A stretch of DNA of 64,000 nt, taken from positions 124,001 to 188,000 of the forward strand of contig JAXLUK010000001.1 of the NCBI GenBank assembly GCA_046329555.1. Reading direction: 5' to 3'. Origin of the DNA: UBA1941 sp046329555 (GTDB lineage: Bacteria > Bacteroidota > Bacteroidia > Chitinophagales > LD1). Shown here in pieces: positions 17,866-27,620 of the stretch (positions are counted from its first letter, which is position 1; every line of letters starts with the position of its first letter). The notes beneath the pieces were generated by a model, which worked only from the letters and a program-made list of their open reading frames with translations, ran no database searches and had not been told where the DNA came from. A program made the translations under genes and the position numbers.

Positions 17866-19296
17866 TTACTTTTTAGACTCCAGCCATTTCCAAAAAAAGA
17901 AAACGGGAATTCCGGCTAACACCAACATTAAGCCCGGAATGCTGTTAGCCGGTTTAGTATAAAGAAGATTTAAGCAGAACAGCGAAGACATCACTATGTA
18001 TAACATGGGAATGATTGGATAACCCCAGGCGCGATACGGCCGCAACGTATCTGGCTGCAGTTTTCGTAAACGGAATATACCAGCGATTGTTACAATGTAG
18101 AATAGTACCACCGCAAACATTACGTAATCGAGCAAATCACCGTACCTACCGGAAAGACAAAGGAGGGCGCTCCAAACAAATTGAATCCATAAAGCTGCAC
18201 CAGGAACACCATATCTATTATCATCTTTCATCGCACTAAAGAATAAACCGTCTTGCGCCATCGCCTGGTAAACCCGAACGCTTGACAATACAATTCCATT
18301 GTTACAGCTAAAGGTTGAAATCATAATCAGTACAGCCATAATGATCGTTGCCGTGCTGCCGAACATCATTGTTGCCGCGGCAGTGCCCACACGGTCATGC
18401 AAAGCAAAAGTAATTCCCTGACCAGGCACGTCGGTTGCCTGCGGGTTGCCTTGTAAGGGAAGTAAACTCAGGTAAGCCAGATTGGCCAGAATGTATAGTA
18501 GGGTAACGACGGCCGTTCCCACTACCAAACTTAAAGGGATGTTGCGTTTAGGATTATCAATATCACCGGAAATGAACGTGACATTATTCCACGCATCACT
18601 TGAAAAAAGCGAGCCCACCAAAGCAGAACCCATTAAGGTAGCAAATACAAATACCGAAGGATGAAAAGAGGTCCAACTATCCCCCCGATGTGCGAGCGAC
18701 CGCAAGGCCCATGCGTTGTTCCAGTTTTGTTGCCAAACACCTGCATTGCGAAACACCAATAACCCCAGGATGATAATACCGAACAAGGCAATCAGCTTCG
18801 CGGAAGAAAACAACCGAATTATCCATTTGCCATATTGAATACCAAAGTAATTGATAACGGTAAGCAGCAGGATAGAAAAAATACCAACAACTTGCGCTGC
18901 AGACAGAGAAAAACTGCCATGCGCAAGCAAGATATGCTGATCACTGAAAGGGGCATACAGCACACCGGCAAACTTGGCAAAAGCAACCGCCACTGCAGCA
19001 ATGGTACCACTTTGTACTACAGCAAACAACGACCAGCCATAGAGAAAGCCCACTAAGGGATTATAAGCTTCTTTAAGATAAACATACTGCCCGCCGGCCT
19101 TGGGAAACATACTCGCCAACTCACCATAGCTGAGTGCAGCGAACATGGTCATCACGCCTGAAATGATCCAAAGCAGGACCAACCAGCCAGCGCCATTAAC
19201 TGTTCTGGCCATATCTGCGCTAACAATAAAAATTCCGGACCCAATCATGGATCCGGAAACAATTAGTATCGCATCAAAGAGGGTTAGTTGCTTCAT
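17866..19296 (-). CDS. APC-superfamily amino-acid permease (LAT-like), 476 aa
   Basis: An integral membrane transporter with about twelve hydrophobic segments. The first helix carries the unwound substrate-binding signature SGSMIGSGIFIVSADMA, and FPKAGGQYVYLKEAYNPLVGFLYGW follows at about residues 65-90, as in the LAT/AAT branches of the amino acid-polyamine-organocation family. Substrate is not predictable; neutral amino acids are usual for this branch. The start overlaps the stop of the preceding permease gene by 4 nt (ATGA), so the two are translationally coupled. They lie downstream of glutamate dehydrogenase, though a terminator separates them from it. Confidence 0.88.
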   Translation of the reverse strand: MKQLTLFDAILIVSGSMIGSGIFIVSADMARTVNGAGWLVLLWIISGVMTMFAALSYGELASMFPKAGGQYVYLKEAYNPLVGFLYGWSLFAVVQSGTIAAVAVAFAKFAGVLYAPFSDQHILLAHGSFSLSAAQVVGIFSILLLTVINYFGIQYGKWIIRLFSSAKLIALFGIIILGLLVFRNAGVWQQNWNNAWALRSLAHRGDSWTSFHPSVFVFATLMGSALVGSLFSSDAWNNVTFISGDIDNPKRNIPLSLVVGTAVVTLLYILANLAYLSLLPLQGNPQATDVPGQGITFALHDRVGTAAATMMFGSTATIIMAVLIMISTFSCNNGIVLSSVRVYQAMAQDGLFFSAMKDDNRYGVPGAALWIQFVWSALLCLSGRYGDLLDYVMFAVVLFYIVTIAGIFRLRKLQPDTLRPYRAWGYPIIPMLYIVMSSLFCLNLLYTKPANSIPGLMLVLAGIPVFFFWKWLESKK

Positions 19297-20807
19297 TCAT
19301 CAATATTCACATGGCGCATGCCATAGAAATAAAAAATCACCATTCCTATTGCCATCCATACAATTAGCCGGATCCAGGTATCTAATGGAAGGAAGACCAT
19401 CATGAACAAGCAGGTGGCCACGCCCAGAATGGGAACAAGCGGTACCAGAGGGGTACGGAAGGCGCGCGGCGCATCGGGCATTTTATAGCGTAATACCACG
19501 ACGCCGATACAAACCAGAATAAATGCAAACAGGGTTCCGATGCTGGTCATTTCACCAACCACACTACCCGGAACAAATGCCGCGAACAAACTCACAAATA
19601 CAGCCATTAACAAATTCGATTTCCATGGGGTATGAAAAACAGGATGCACATCGCTGAAAAATTTTGGTAACAAGCCATCCTTACTCATACTAAAAAATAC
19701 GCGCGATTGCCCGAGCAACATCACCAATATAACAGAAGAGTAGCCTGCCAGAATGGCCACAATGATGGCCTGCTTCATCCAGGCGTAAGGCGTGTGACTT
19801 AATGCAGTTGCCACCGGTGCCAAACGGTCTGTTGGATCTGCCTTGAATTCGGTGTAGTGCGCCAAACCCGTCATCACATGGGCGAATAGAATGTACAACA
19901 CCGTGCATATGGCCAGTGAAACTAAAATGCCAATGGGCATATCACGTCCCGGATTTTTTGCTTCCTGAGCAGCAGTAGATACCGCATCAAAGCCGATGTA
20001 TGCAAAAAATACAATAGCAGCAGCCCGAACAATACCACTCCAACCATAGTGACCAAATTCACCGGAATTATCAGGAATATATGGTGTATAGTTTTCCGTG
20101 TGAATGAAACTCCAGCCCATTACTATAAATGCAATCACCACGGCTACTTTCAGCAACACGATGATGGCGTTCACGGTGGCTGATTCGTGGGTGCCTCGCA
20201 TCAGCAGCAACGACATGGCCGCAACGATAAATACTGCTGGAAGATTGCAGATACCATGTACCATGGTGGCTTGCGCCAACAGTGGATTGGCAACGCCATT
20301 AATCATTTCAGGAATCGCCTCGCCATTCAATAAATAGATATGTTCAAAAGGCGTCATAAAAAACTGCCGCGGCATGTTAATGCCCGCACCATGCAGTAGT
20401 TTAAACAAGTAACCCGACCAACTGCTGGCCACCGTTGCCGCGCCAACGGCGTATTCCAGCACCAAATCCCAGCCTATAATCCAGGCTAGCAAAGTGCCCA
20501 TAGTGGCATAGGTGTAGGTGTAGGCACTTCCCGCAACGGGAATCATAGAGGCAAATTCAGCATAACACAATCCGGCGAAGGCACAACCAACTGCGGCGAT
20601 AATGAACGATATCGTGATGGCGGGGCCTGCATTCTCACCGGCAGCCACACCCGTAATAGAAAACAGCCCGGCTCCAATGATAGCACCAATGCCTAGTGCA
20701 ATAAGATGATAAGCGCCCAACGTTTTACGAAGGGTGTGCCCTTCACCGGTAACGGCTGATTGTTCAATGATTTTGTTCAGGGGTTTCTTAGCAAACAAAT
20801 TGGCCAT
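19293..20807 (-). CDS. APC-superfamily amino-acid permease (CAT/YfnA-like), 504 aa
   Basis: A permease of the cationic-amino-acid-transporter-like branch. Its signature lies at residues ~30-60 (LIALGIGAIIGAGLFSITG), then CYAEFASMIPVAGSAYTYTYATMG and a long periplasmic loop around 140-175. Conserved FFAYIGFDAVSTAAQEAKNPGRDMPIGI sits at about 270-300, and PLVPLVPILG and further helices follow near the end. Twelve to fourteen membrane segments are expected. Substrate specificity is unknown. It is the first gene of a two-permease operon. Confidence 0.9.
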   Translation of the reverse strand: MANLFAKKPLNKIIEQSAVTGEGHTLRKTLGAYHLIALGIGAIIGAGLFSITGVAAGENAGPAITISFIIAAVGCAFAGLCYAEFASMIPVAGSAYTYTYATMGTLLAWIIGWDLVLEYAVGAATVASSWSGYLFKLLHGAGINMPRQFFMTPFEHIYLLNGEAIPEMINGVANPLLAQATMVHGICNLPAVFIVAAMSLLLMRGTHESATVNAIIVLLKVAVVIAFIVMGWSFIHTENYTPYIPDNSGEFGHYGWSGIVRAAAIVFFAYIGFDAVSTAAQEAKNPGRDMPIGILVSLAICTVLYILFAHVMTGLAHYTEFKADPTDRLAPVATALSHTPYAWMKQAIIVAILAGYSSVILVMLLGQSRVFFSMSKDGLLPKFFSDVHPVFHTPWKSNLLMAVFVSLFAAFVPGSVVGEMTSIGTLFAFILVCIGVVVLRYKMPDAPRAFRTPLVPLVPILGVATCLFMMVFLPLDTWIRLIVWMAIGMVIFYFYGMRHVNIDE

Positions 20808-20868
20808 GAAACAGATTTATATGTGCAATATAAAAATAGTAATGGGGATGCACACCTTTTCTTCCTAC

Positions 20869-20903
20869 ACAAAAAAAATGGCAAGCGCAGTACGCTTACC
20901 ATT
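20869..20903 (-). terminator. Terminator of glutamate dehydrogenase gene
   Basis: On the minus strand an AATGGTAAGCG / CGCTTGCCATT stem with a five-nt loop is followed by eight T residues, 23 nt past the gdhA stop. Confidence 0.88.
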
Positions 20904-20926
20904 TTCATTTTTCTGTAATTCAAATA

Positions 20927-22384
20927 CTATGGGAAGATACCCATCGCGCGGTAGCTTTCTTTAATTTTGTTGATCGATAATCCGAAGGCTGCTGTGCGCA
21001 AATCCTGAATTTTCTTGTTCTTTTTATAGAACTCACGAATATCGTGATACGAATTGATCATGGTATCTTCTAATCCAGAATTTACCAAATCAATTTCATC
21101 GGCACCGTGAATCACGGTTTCGATTTGCTTCTTAGTGGCACCTGTTTTGGATAATTCTTCCATCAACTGAATCATGTTGCGTTGTGATTTTTCTTCAAAC
21201 CGCTTTTGCATTCTACCGAAGCGCACATGCGACAGATTTTTCAGCCATTCAAAATAAGATACCGTCACACCTCCGGCATTGATGTAGATGTCCGGGATAA
21301 CCATAATGCCACGCTTATTCAAAATTTCGGCTGCGGCCGGAGTTACAGGTCCGTTTGCTGCTTCGGCAATGATCTTTGCCTTAATTTTTGGAGCATTCAC
21401 TTCAGTGATTTGCTTCTCTAATGCGGCAGGTACTAAAATATCGCATTCCAACTCCAGCGCATCACTACTTTTCTTCAGCATTTTAGCACCCGGGAACCCA
21501 ATCAATGAAGGCTTACCGTCCTTCGTTAAGTTAGCCATCCGGTATTTGAAAACGGCTTGTGGATCTAAACCTTTTTCATTGTAAATGGCGCCTTCCGCTT
21601 CGGCAATAGCTATCACTTTTGCACCGTACTGGGTAATGATATTTGCCGTATGGAAACCCACGTTACCTAAACCCTGAACCACCACGCGCTTTCCTTCCAG
21701 GCCAGTGGTAAGACCGAGTTTTTTCATATCATCCGCATAACTGGTAACTTGATTCAAGGCATATACCACCCCGCGGCCTGTTGCTTCTGTTCTTCCTTTA
21801 ATACCGTTCTGAGATACCGGCTTTCCGGTAACGCAAGCATATCCATCCACATCACCTGGTTTCAGCGTCATGTAGGTATCCATGATGATCGCCATTTCCT
21901 TCTCGCCTGTGCCGTAATCCGGAGCAGGAACATCTAATCCGGGCCCAATGAAATTCTTTTTCACCAATTCAGCGGTATAGCGTCGTGTTACAGCTTCAAT
22001 CACCTCAGGTGGCGTATTGCGCGGAGAAATTTTGATACCTCCCTTCGCACCTCCGAAAGGAACATCTACAATAGCGCATTTGTAAGTCATTAACGCCGCC
22101 AGCGCCATTACTTCATCCTGATCAACATGCATGGAATATCGAATCCCGCCCTTGGTAGGCATGCGGTGATGCGAGTGCTGCACGCGATAGGCTTCAATTA
22201 CCCGTATTTCGTTACCGAATTTTACGGGGAAGTTCATTTTGTAAATAGAGTTGCAAGCTTTGATCTGTTCCAACAATCCAGCAGGAGCTCCTGTGAATGG
22301 CGCCGCCTTGTCGAAATAGTAAGATACCCCCTGCGAAAAACTAAGATCTTTCAGATCCATCTTTGCTGCTTTCTTTTCAGCCAT
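20927..22384 (-). CDS. gdhA: Glutamate dehydrogenase (Glu/Leu/Phe/Val dehydrogenase family)
   Basis: A 485-residue NAD(P)-dependent amino-acid dehydrogenase interconverting glutamate and 2-oxoglutarate plus ammonia. The catalytic region includes RMPTKGGIRYSMHVDQDEVMALAALMTYKCAIVDVPFGGAKGGI, holding the substrate-binding and active-site lysines, then VPAPDYGTGEKEMAIIMDTY with the catalytic Asp. The Rossmann domain starts around residue 225 with GKRVVVQGLGNVGFHTA. The length is slightly above the usual 410-450, mostly a C-terminal extension. The gene is followed by its own terminator; two amino-acid permeases lie downstream on the same strand, a sensible neighbourhood for amino-acid catabolism. 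Glutamate rather than leucine as substrate is the likeliest reading. Confidence 0.9.
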   Translation of the reverse strand: MAEKKAAKMDLKDLSFSQGVSYYFDKAAPFTGAPAGLLEQIKACNSIYKMNFPVKFGNEIRVIEAYRVQHSHHRMPTKGGIRYSMHVDQDEVMALAALMTYKCAIVDVPFGGAKGGIKISPRNTPPEVIEAVTRRYTAELVKKNFIGPGLDVPAPDYGTGEKEMAIIMDTYMTLKPGDVDGYACVTGKPVSQNGIKGRTEATGRGVVYALNQVTSYADDMKKLGLTTGLEGKRVVVQGLGNVGFHTANIITQYGAKVIAIAEAEGAIYNEKGLDPQAVFKYRMANLTKDGKPSLIGFPGAKMLKKSSDALELECDILVPAALEKQITEVNAPKIKAKIIAEAANGPVTPAAAEILNKRGIMVIPDIYINAGGVTVSYFEWLKNLSHVRFGRMQKRFEEKSQRNMIQLMEELSKTGATKKQIETVIHGADEIDLVNSGLEDTMINSYHDIREFYKKNKKIQDLRTAAFGLSINKIKESYRAMGIFP

Positions 22385-22495
22385 GTGTATTTTTTTAATG
22401 AAGAAATTTCAGAGTCCCCTTTGTTTGGGACATCGAATGAAGAAAATTTTTTGGAATTGCAATATTATGTACTCTTGCCGCACATTTCCATACAC

Positions 22496-23509
22496 ATGAT
22501 GTTGAAAGAAAATCAGTCACTTTTATCTTATAACACCTTCCATATCGACGCCCGGGCTAAGTACCTGGTAGCTATAGATTTCATAGATGACTTACGGGAA
22601 TTGCGTGAAACGAAGGTTTTTAGAGAAGAAAAGCGATTGGTATTAGGTGGGGGCAGCAATGTACTATTGACAGGAGATTTTAATGGTTTGGTTATAAAAG
22701 TGAATTTACCCGGAATCACCTTCATGCGGGAAGATGAGCATGCATTTTATGTTCGTGCCAGTGGTGGGGTAAAATGGCATGACTTTGTGATGCACTGTGT
22801 AGCGAACGGATTTGCCGGTGTTGAGAATATGTCGCTTATACCCGGTCAAGTCGGCGCCTCTCCTATTCAAAATATTGGTGCCTATGGCGTTGAGTTAAAG
22901 GATGTTTGCACCCATGTGCACGCCGTCAATTTGTTCACGGGTGAAATGCATCAGTTTTCCAACAGCGATTGTAAGTTTGGATATCGCGACAGTATTTTCA
23001 AACACGGAAAACGTGATGAATGGTTAATTACCCACGTTGATTTCCGGCTCACGCGCGTGCCGCGATTTCATACGAACTATGGTGACATCAAGGCAACGTT
23101 AGATGAAATGAAAATTACCGAATTGTCGATTCAGGCGGTAAGTGAAGCCGTAATGCGTATCAGGTCTTCCAAGCTACCCGATCCGGAACAGTTGGGTAAT
23201 GCCGGCAGTTTCTTTAAAAACCCCGTGGTTTCTAAAGAACAAGCCACAGCGCTTTTGGACCGCTATCCGGTTATGCCCCATTTTGATCAGGAAGATGGAG
23301 TAAAAATTCCGGCGGGTTGGTTAATTGAACAATGTGGGTGGAAGGGTAAACGCGTGGGCAATACCGGATCTCACGCCCGCCAGGCGCTTGTACTGGTAAA
23401 CTATGGAGGAGCTACCGGGGCTGAAGTGTATCAATTGGCTTTGGAAATCATTGCATCGGTTCAGGATCGCTTCGGTATTACCATAAGCCCTGAAGTCAAT
23501 TTGATTTAA
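22496..23509 (+). CDS. murB: UDP-N-acetylenolpyruvoylglucosamine reductase
   Basis: MurB is the NADPH- and FAD-dependent reductase completing UDP-MurNAc for peptidoglycan. The frame is open further upstream, but the antisense gdhA gene occupies that DNA and homology begins with NTFHIDARAKYLVAI, so the ATG pair at 22496/22499 is chosen (337 aa, the usual type I length). Visible motifs are VLGGGSNVLLTGDFNGLVIK (FAD binding), SLIPGQVGASPIQNIGAYGVE, GYRDSIFK, the catalytic serine in GNAGSFFKNP, GWLIEQCGWKG, and the terminal catalytic Glu in SPEVNL. It is transcribed divergently from gdhA across a 111-nt gap. Confidence 0.95.
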   Translation: MMLKENQSLLSYNTFHIDARAKYLVAIDFIDDLRELRETKVFREEKRLVLGGGSNVLLTGDFNGLVIKVNLPGITFMREDEHAFYVRASGGVKWHDFVMHCVANGFAGVENMSLIPGQVGASPIQNIGAYGVELKDVCTHVHAVNLFTGEMHQFSNSDCKFGYRDSIFKHGKRDEWLITHVDFRLTRVPRFHTNYGDIKATLDEMKITELSIQAVSEAVMRIRSSKLPDPEQLGNAGSFFKNPVVSKEQATALLDRYPVMPHFDQEDGVKIPAGWLIEQCGWKGKRVGNTGSHARQALVLVNYGGATGAEVYQLALEIIASVQDRFGITISPEVNLI

Positions 23510-23546
23510 ACTTTCAGCTCACCGCCTATAAAGCAGTTGATCGAGT

Positions 23547-24311
23547 CTAAGCGGTATCATATCTTAAATTTTTCCGAACCCATTCGCTAACCATGGCTCG
23601 TTGACTTCCTGCTACTTCTGCCCGTTCTTGATTACTCATCGTCAGCATTCCGATTTTACCGCGATTGATACTCACAATATGCCTAGGATTGATCAAAAAA
23701 CTTTGATGTGTTCGCATAAAACCAAACCGCGCCAATTGCGACTCATAGCGCTTCAGTGTCTGAGATACCAACAGGCGTTCTCCGGTTGTCATTACTACAT
23801 GGGTATAATTGTTGTCGGAACGACAATAAATAATGTCATCCGGCGAAATAAGTCTTAAGCCCTTATCGGTAGGGAATGCCACTTTCGGGGGGATGGAATT
23901 AAACTCCCGAACTTGCCGCAACACATCTTCCATTCGCTCCCATTGCCGGCGTTCGCGGTACTGTTTTATCTTGCTAATGGTTAACTCCAAATCGCCTGTT
24001 TTGAGTGGCTTTATAAGGTACTGAAAGGCGGTTGCCTGCAAGGCGGCAAAGGCGAATTCTTTTGAATCAGCCAGCACCACCAATTGAAAATCCAATGGTT
24101 GAAGGCGCCGGGCGAAATCAAGGGCCTCCGTACAATAATCGGCATCCAGAAACACCACATCTGGTTTCGACGTAAGAAGCGCTGTGCGCCAATCTCCCGT
24201 TTGTTGAATGTTGACCACGGCCCATGCCGGGTTCGAGAGCCGCTGTACAGCAGCCTGTATTGGCCTGGAGCCTTCTGCGGAGGCTATGATCAGGCAGTTA
24301 AGTTTGGTCAT
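23547..24311 (-). CDS. LytTR-family response regulator, 254 aa
   Basis: A receiver domain (residues 1-115; phospho-acceptor Asp in DVVFLDADY, Lys in FQYLIKPLKTGDLE) is followed by a LytTR DNA-binding domain: GLRLISPDDIIYCRSDNNYTHV, LLVSQTLKRYESQL, FMRTHQSFLINPRHI. Such proteins in Bacteroidota usually pair with a YehU-type membrane kinase, which is not adjacent here. The neighbouring PAS kinase at 24489 is divergent and may or may not be a partner. An in-frame ATG seven codons upstream (24332) exists; 24311 (MTKLNCLII) fits the receiver domain better. Confidence 0.9.
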   Translation of the reverse strand: MTKLNCLIIASAEGSRPIQAAVQRLSNPAWAVVNIQQTGDWRTALLTSKPDVVFLDADYCTEALDFARRLQPLDFQLVVLADSKEFAFAALQATAFQYLIKPLKTGDLELTISKIKQYRERRQWERMEDVLRQVREFNSIPPKVAFPTDKGLRLISPDDIIYCRSDNNYTHVVMTTGERLLVSQTLKRYESQLARFGFMRTHQSFLINPRHIVSINRGKIGMLTMSNQERAEVAGSQRAMVSEWVRKNLRYDTA

Positions 24312-24488
24312 TCGGCTAGTTTTGAGCATCAAAACTACCTTTTGGAAATACTGAAATCAAGACCTTTATCAATTTCTATGTCTAAATGTAGTCATGCAAT
24401 AATTACGTTTAATGCTGTTTATCAATGATTTATAATATTTAAAAACACCATTATCTATGTCCAAAATAAACATGAAACCTTTCTTAAT

Positions 24489-26240
24489 ATGATGCGTAAA
24501 CCATCCGACAAGCAAAATCGGGTGAATACATCTGTACTACCATGGCAAAATAGTAGCTTTACGAAAGCTGCGGCAACAACCGGGCGAACGGCATATATTA
24601 TTTCTATGTCAATGAAGGTTTGGAGCAGATTCTTTGAAGAAGGCTACAGTGCCATGCGTTTCATCCTGATGATTACAGGAATCATCTGTATACTAATGTC
24701 GTTAACCAGTACGCCGGAATATTTCTATGGCGTTACGAACGCGGCAGAAGGTATTTTGGCGATGACCATTGCAGGGGTTACTTTCACAAAATGGGGAAAA
24801 CGAAACTATCTCCATCTCGGTACCAGCTATATTATCATTCTTGATTTTTTGAATCTGGTTCCGGTAACAGCCAGTCAATATCTGGATAAATATAGTTATC
24901 AATACCTCATTTTCTTCTTTGTATCCAGCATCTTCTGTTCAGATAGAAGGAGCTTATTATTAACTGTCTTCCTCAATGTAGTTGCGCTTATTGTATTGAG
25001 CGGCTTGCCTTCCGCCAACTCATCATCCATCGTGGATTTCTATTTTTCTTGTTTACTGTGTTTCGGTACACTTACTGTGTTAATGTTGTATCGCTTTCAC
25101 GTAGAGATTAAGCTGGCCCAAAGCGAAAAGCAATATCGGTTGATAACAGAAAATAGTGCCGATATTATCTGCACGCACACCATGGACGGCTCTATTGAAT
25201 TTGCAAGCCCCTCGCTGGCTATTTTAACAGGATATACGCCAGAAGAACTACACGGAAAATCACCATTTGATTTTGTTCACCCCGACGACAGAAAAAGGCT
25301 TGATGCATTTAATGAGTTAAAATCGGGACAAGACCGATTCTTTCAATATCGTTTCAGGAAGAAAAATGGAGCGTATATCTGGCTTGAAACATTGGTTAAA
25401 GGTATAACGCCTGATCAGGAAGGACTTGGCGAAGGGCATTTCCTAAGCCAAACCAGAAGTTTTCAAAAAAATCATCAGTATCAGGAAGAGATTGAGCGAA
25501 AAAATCAGGAATTGAAATCGAGTTACAACGATATGGAAATGTTCGCGTACATCGCTTCGCATGATATGCAGGAGCCGCTGCGCATGATTTCCAGCTATAT
25601 GCAGTTGCTGAAGCGGCGATATGCAACAGCCGCGGATCCTGAAAGCATTGAATTTATAGAATACGCTTTGCGCGGCGCATCTAATTTACAGGCGCTCACT
25701 CGCGATTTGTTGGCCTATTCTACACTGAATAAAAAGGATTTAACCATCACAAAAGTTGATCTTCAGGAGTTATTAGATGATATTACGAATGACCTGAAGA
25801 TGCTTTTGGTAGAACGCAATGCCATCCTGGAAATTCCGGAGCGCTTTCCGATGTATTACTGCGATAAGAATGCTATTAGACAGCTACTGCAGAACCTGAT
25901 TCAAAACGGTATCAAATACAACACTTCGGAACAACCGGTTATCACCATCACGCATCAGGTTGTGGGCAAAGGCATGTTATTTAGTTTACGTGATAATGGC
26001 ATCGGTATTGAAATGCAATATGCGCAAACCATATTTGAGCCTTTCAAGCGTTTACATACTAAGAATCAATATGCCGGAACTGGCCTTGGCTTATCCATTT
26101 GCAAACGTATTATCGATCGCCACGGCGGAAATATTTGGGTAGAATCGGTTGTAGGTGAAGGCTCTAGTTTCTTCTTCACGATTCCAAGCGCGGAGCGATT
26201 ACAATCACTCCAGAATAATGTCAATGGAGTCAACCTTTAA
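24489..26240 (+). CDS. Membrane PAS-domain sensor histidine kinase, 583 aa
   Basis: Five to six transmembrane helices span residues ~55-205. A PAS domain follows at ~215-330 (YRLITENSADIICTHTMDGSIEFASPSLAILTGY), then a short coiled coil. The HisKA dimerisation domain has its phosphorylated histidine in YIASHDMQEPLRMISSYM, the phytochrome-like subgroup. The HATPase domain shows its N-box (LLQNLIQNGIKYNT), G1 (RDNGIGIE) and G2 (YAGTGLGLSICKRI). No receiver domain is fused, so its partner must be encoded elsewhere, possibly the divergent LytTR regulator. Its last 36 nt overlap the convergent PLP-enzyme gene. Confidence 0.9.
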   Translation: MMRKPSDKQNRVNTSVLPWQNSSFTKAAATTGRTAYIISMSMKVWSRFFEEGYSAMRFILMITGIICILMSLTSTPEYFYGVTNAAEGILAMTIAGVTFTKWGKRNYLHLGTSYIIILDFLNLVPVTASQYLDKYSYQYLIFFFVSSIFCSDRRSLLLTVFLNVVALIVLSGLPSANSSSIVDFYFSCLLCFGTLTVLMLYRFHVEIKLAQSEKQYRLITENSADIICTHTMDGSIEFASPSLAILTGYTPEELHGKSPFDFVHPDDRKRLDAFNELKSGQDRFFQYRFRKKNGAYIWLETLVKGITPDQEGLGEGHFLSQTRSFQKNHQYQEEIERKNQELKSSYNDMEMFAYIASHDMQEPLRMISSYMQLLKRRYATAADPESIEFIEYALRGASNLQALTRDLLAYSTLNKKDLTITKVDLQELLDDITNDLKMLLVERNAILEIPERFPMYYCDKNAIRQLLQNLIQNGIKYNTSEQPVITITHQVVGKGMLFSLRDNGIGIEMQYAQTIFEPFKRLHTKNQYAGTGLGLSICKRIIDRHGGNIWVESVVGEGSSFFFTIPSAERLQSLQNNVNGVNL

Positions 26241-27539
26241 ATCAAGTAGAATTTTCTGTGCCTGAACAATAGCCTGATGAAGAATCTCGCCTGCCTGAGC
26301 CAACTGCTCGTAGGTCATGGTTCGAATCATTTGGAACCGTAAGATTGACTTATCCCTTGGCACCGCAGGAAACTCAACAGAATTCGCCAATAAACCTTCT
26401 GTCATCGCTTCCCGTTGCAATAAACGCGACAATCTGGAATCGCCAATCAGCACGGGAATAATTGGACTGATAATGCCGTTAGTTATGAACCCATGCCGGT
26501 TAAACTCCTTGACTAAAAATTCGCTCTTGGCGTACAATTCCTTTCTCATTTGAGTACCCTCGTCAGAGAAAGCAATATCCAGCGCTTTTAGTACTAACGC
26601 ACAAGATAAATTAGATAGTCCTGTTGCAAATGTATAGCACGGAGAAAAAATGTCAATTTGATTCTTGATACATTTCGGCCCGCCCAGGAAACCGCCGGTT
26701 ACCCCTAGTGCCTTGGCGAAAGAACCAGATATCACAATATTGTTACTTCCTTTTACCGGAATATCGTTCAACAGCCCCCGGCCGTTATCCTGCATTAAGG
26801 CGAAATCATTGGTGGCATCAACGTACAAAATTGCCTCGTAGCGCTGGCACAATTCATAAATGCCCCTTAAATCAGGACAATCTGAATTCATCGAATACAA
26901 CGTTTCTACTGCAACAAAAATTCCGGCGGAATCACTCTTCCCTCTGCAGAAAATCAATTTCTTTTCCAAATCCTCCAGCGAATTATGCCGGAATTTATAC
27001 ACGTATTCTGTTGCAAACCGAGCCCCAACATCAGATGAATTATGCATCAGCATATCCATGATGATGTAATCGCGATGCGATGCCAAACCTGCCAAACCGC
27101 CGAAGGCAGATGCCCACCCACTGGGATACAACTGCACCTGATCCACTTCCAGAATATCTGCCAGCCGCTTTTCCACCTGCGACGTCAGCAAATTTCGACC
27201 ACCCAAAACAGGTGACCCCCCTGAGTTCACCCCGTATTGCCGAATAATATCTACCGCAGCTTCTACAATCCGGCTGTCATTACTTAAACCCAAATAATCT
27301 TGTGAACCAAAATTCAGCATGGGCCGATCGCTATCTACCCAAGCACCCTTTACCGTAATTTCCGGTCCTAATTTATTTGTCAGAATTCTGCTAAAGGGCC
27401 AAAAACCATGAAGTTTAAGTAAATCCACCCATTGGTTAAATGGTTTGTACCGCTCTTCCAAGGTTTTTCCCTGAACATTCCTAAATAAATACCCCCCACC
27501 TAGCAACGCTTCGTATTGCGAAGTACTAATGTTTGACAT
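26205..27539 (-). CDS. Alpha-oxoamine synthase-like PLP enzyme (fold-type I), 444 aa
   Basis: This resembles serine palmitoyltransferase, KBL and BioF enzymes, which decarboxylatively join an amino acid to an acyl thioester. Supporting motifs are LNFGSQDYLGLSNDSRI, the glycine-rich YGVNSGGSPVLGGRNLLTSQVE, and GSFAKALGVTGGF with the presumed PLP lysine at Lys276. Oddities stand out. The usual D-E-A-H motif is D-A-T-N (Asp241 to Asn244), so the conserved His near the cofactor ring is missing. The normally conserved NHAS is MHNSSD. Bacteroidota use such enzymes for sphingolipid bases, but the altered motif argues for a diverged substrate or a different reaction. The gene overlaps the convergent kinase gene by 36 nt. 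Confidence 0.75.
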   Translation of the reverse strand: MSNISTSQYEALLGGGYLFRNVQGKTLEERYKPFNQWVDLLKLHGFWPFSRILTNKLGPEITVKGAWVDSDRPMLNFGSQDYLGLSNDSRIVEAAVDIIRQYGVNSGGSPVLGGRNLLTSQVEKRLADILEVDQVQLYPSGWASAFGGLAGLASHRDYIIMDMLMHNSSDVGARFATEYVYKFRHNSLEDLEKKLIFCRGKSDSAGIFVAVETLYSMNSDCPDLRGIYELCQRYEAILYVDATNDFALMQDNGRGLLNDIPVKGSNNIVISGSFAKALGVTGGFLGGPKCIKNQIDIFSPCYTFATGLSNLSCALVLKALDIAFSDEGTQMRKELYAKSEFLVKEFNRHGFITNGIISPIIPVLIGDSRLSRLLQREAMTEGLLANSVEFPAVPRDKSILRFQMIRTMTYEQLAQAGEILHQAIVQAQKILLDLKVDSIDIILE

Positions 27540-27620
27540 TGAAAGTTTTCTTAATAAAAGGGTTCCCTCAAAATTAAGTTTTCAAAATACCTTTGTCAAG
27601 TTAGTTAGCACACATTATTG

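Noticed and set aside
22127..22495. N-terminal extension of murB
   Set aside because: This part is antisense to gdhA and does not resemble MurB.
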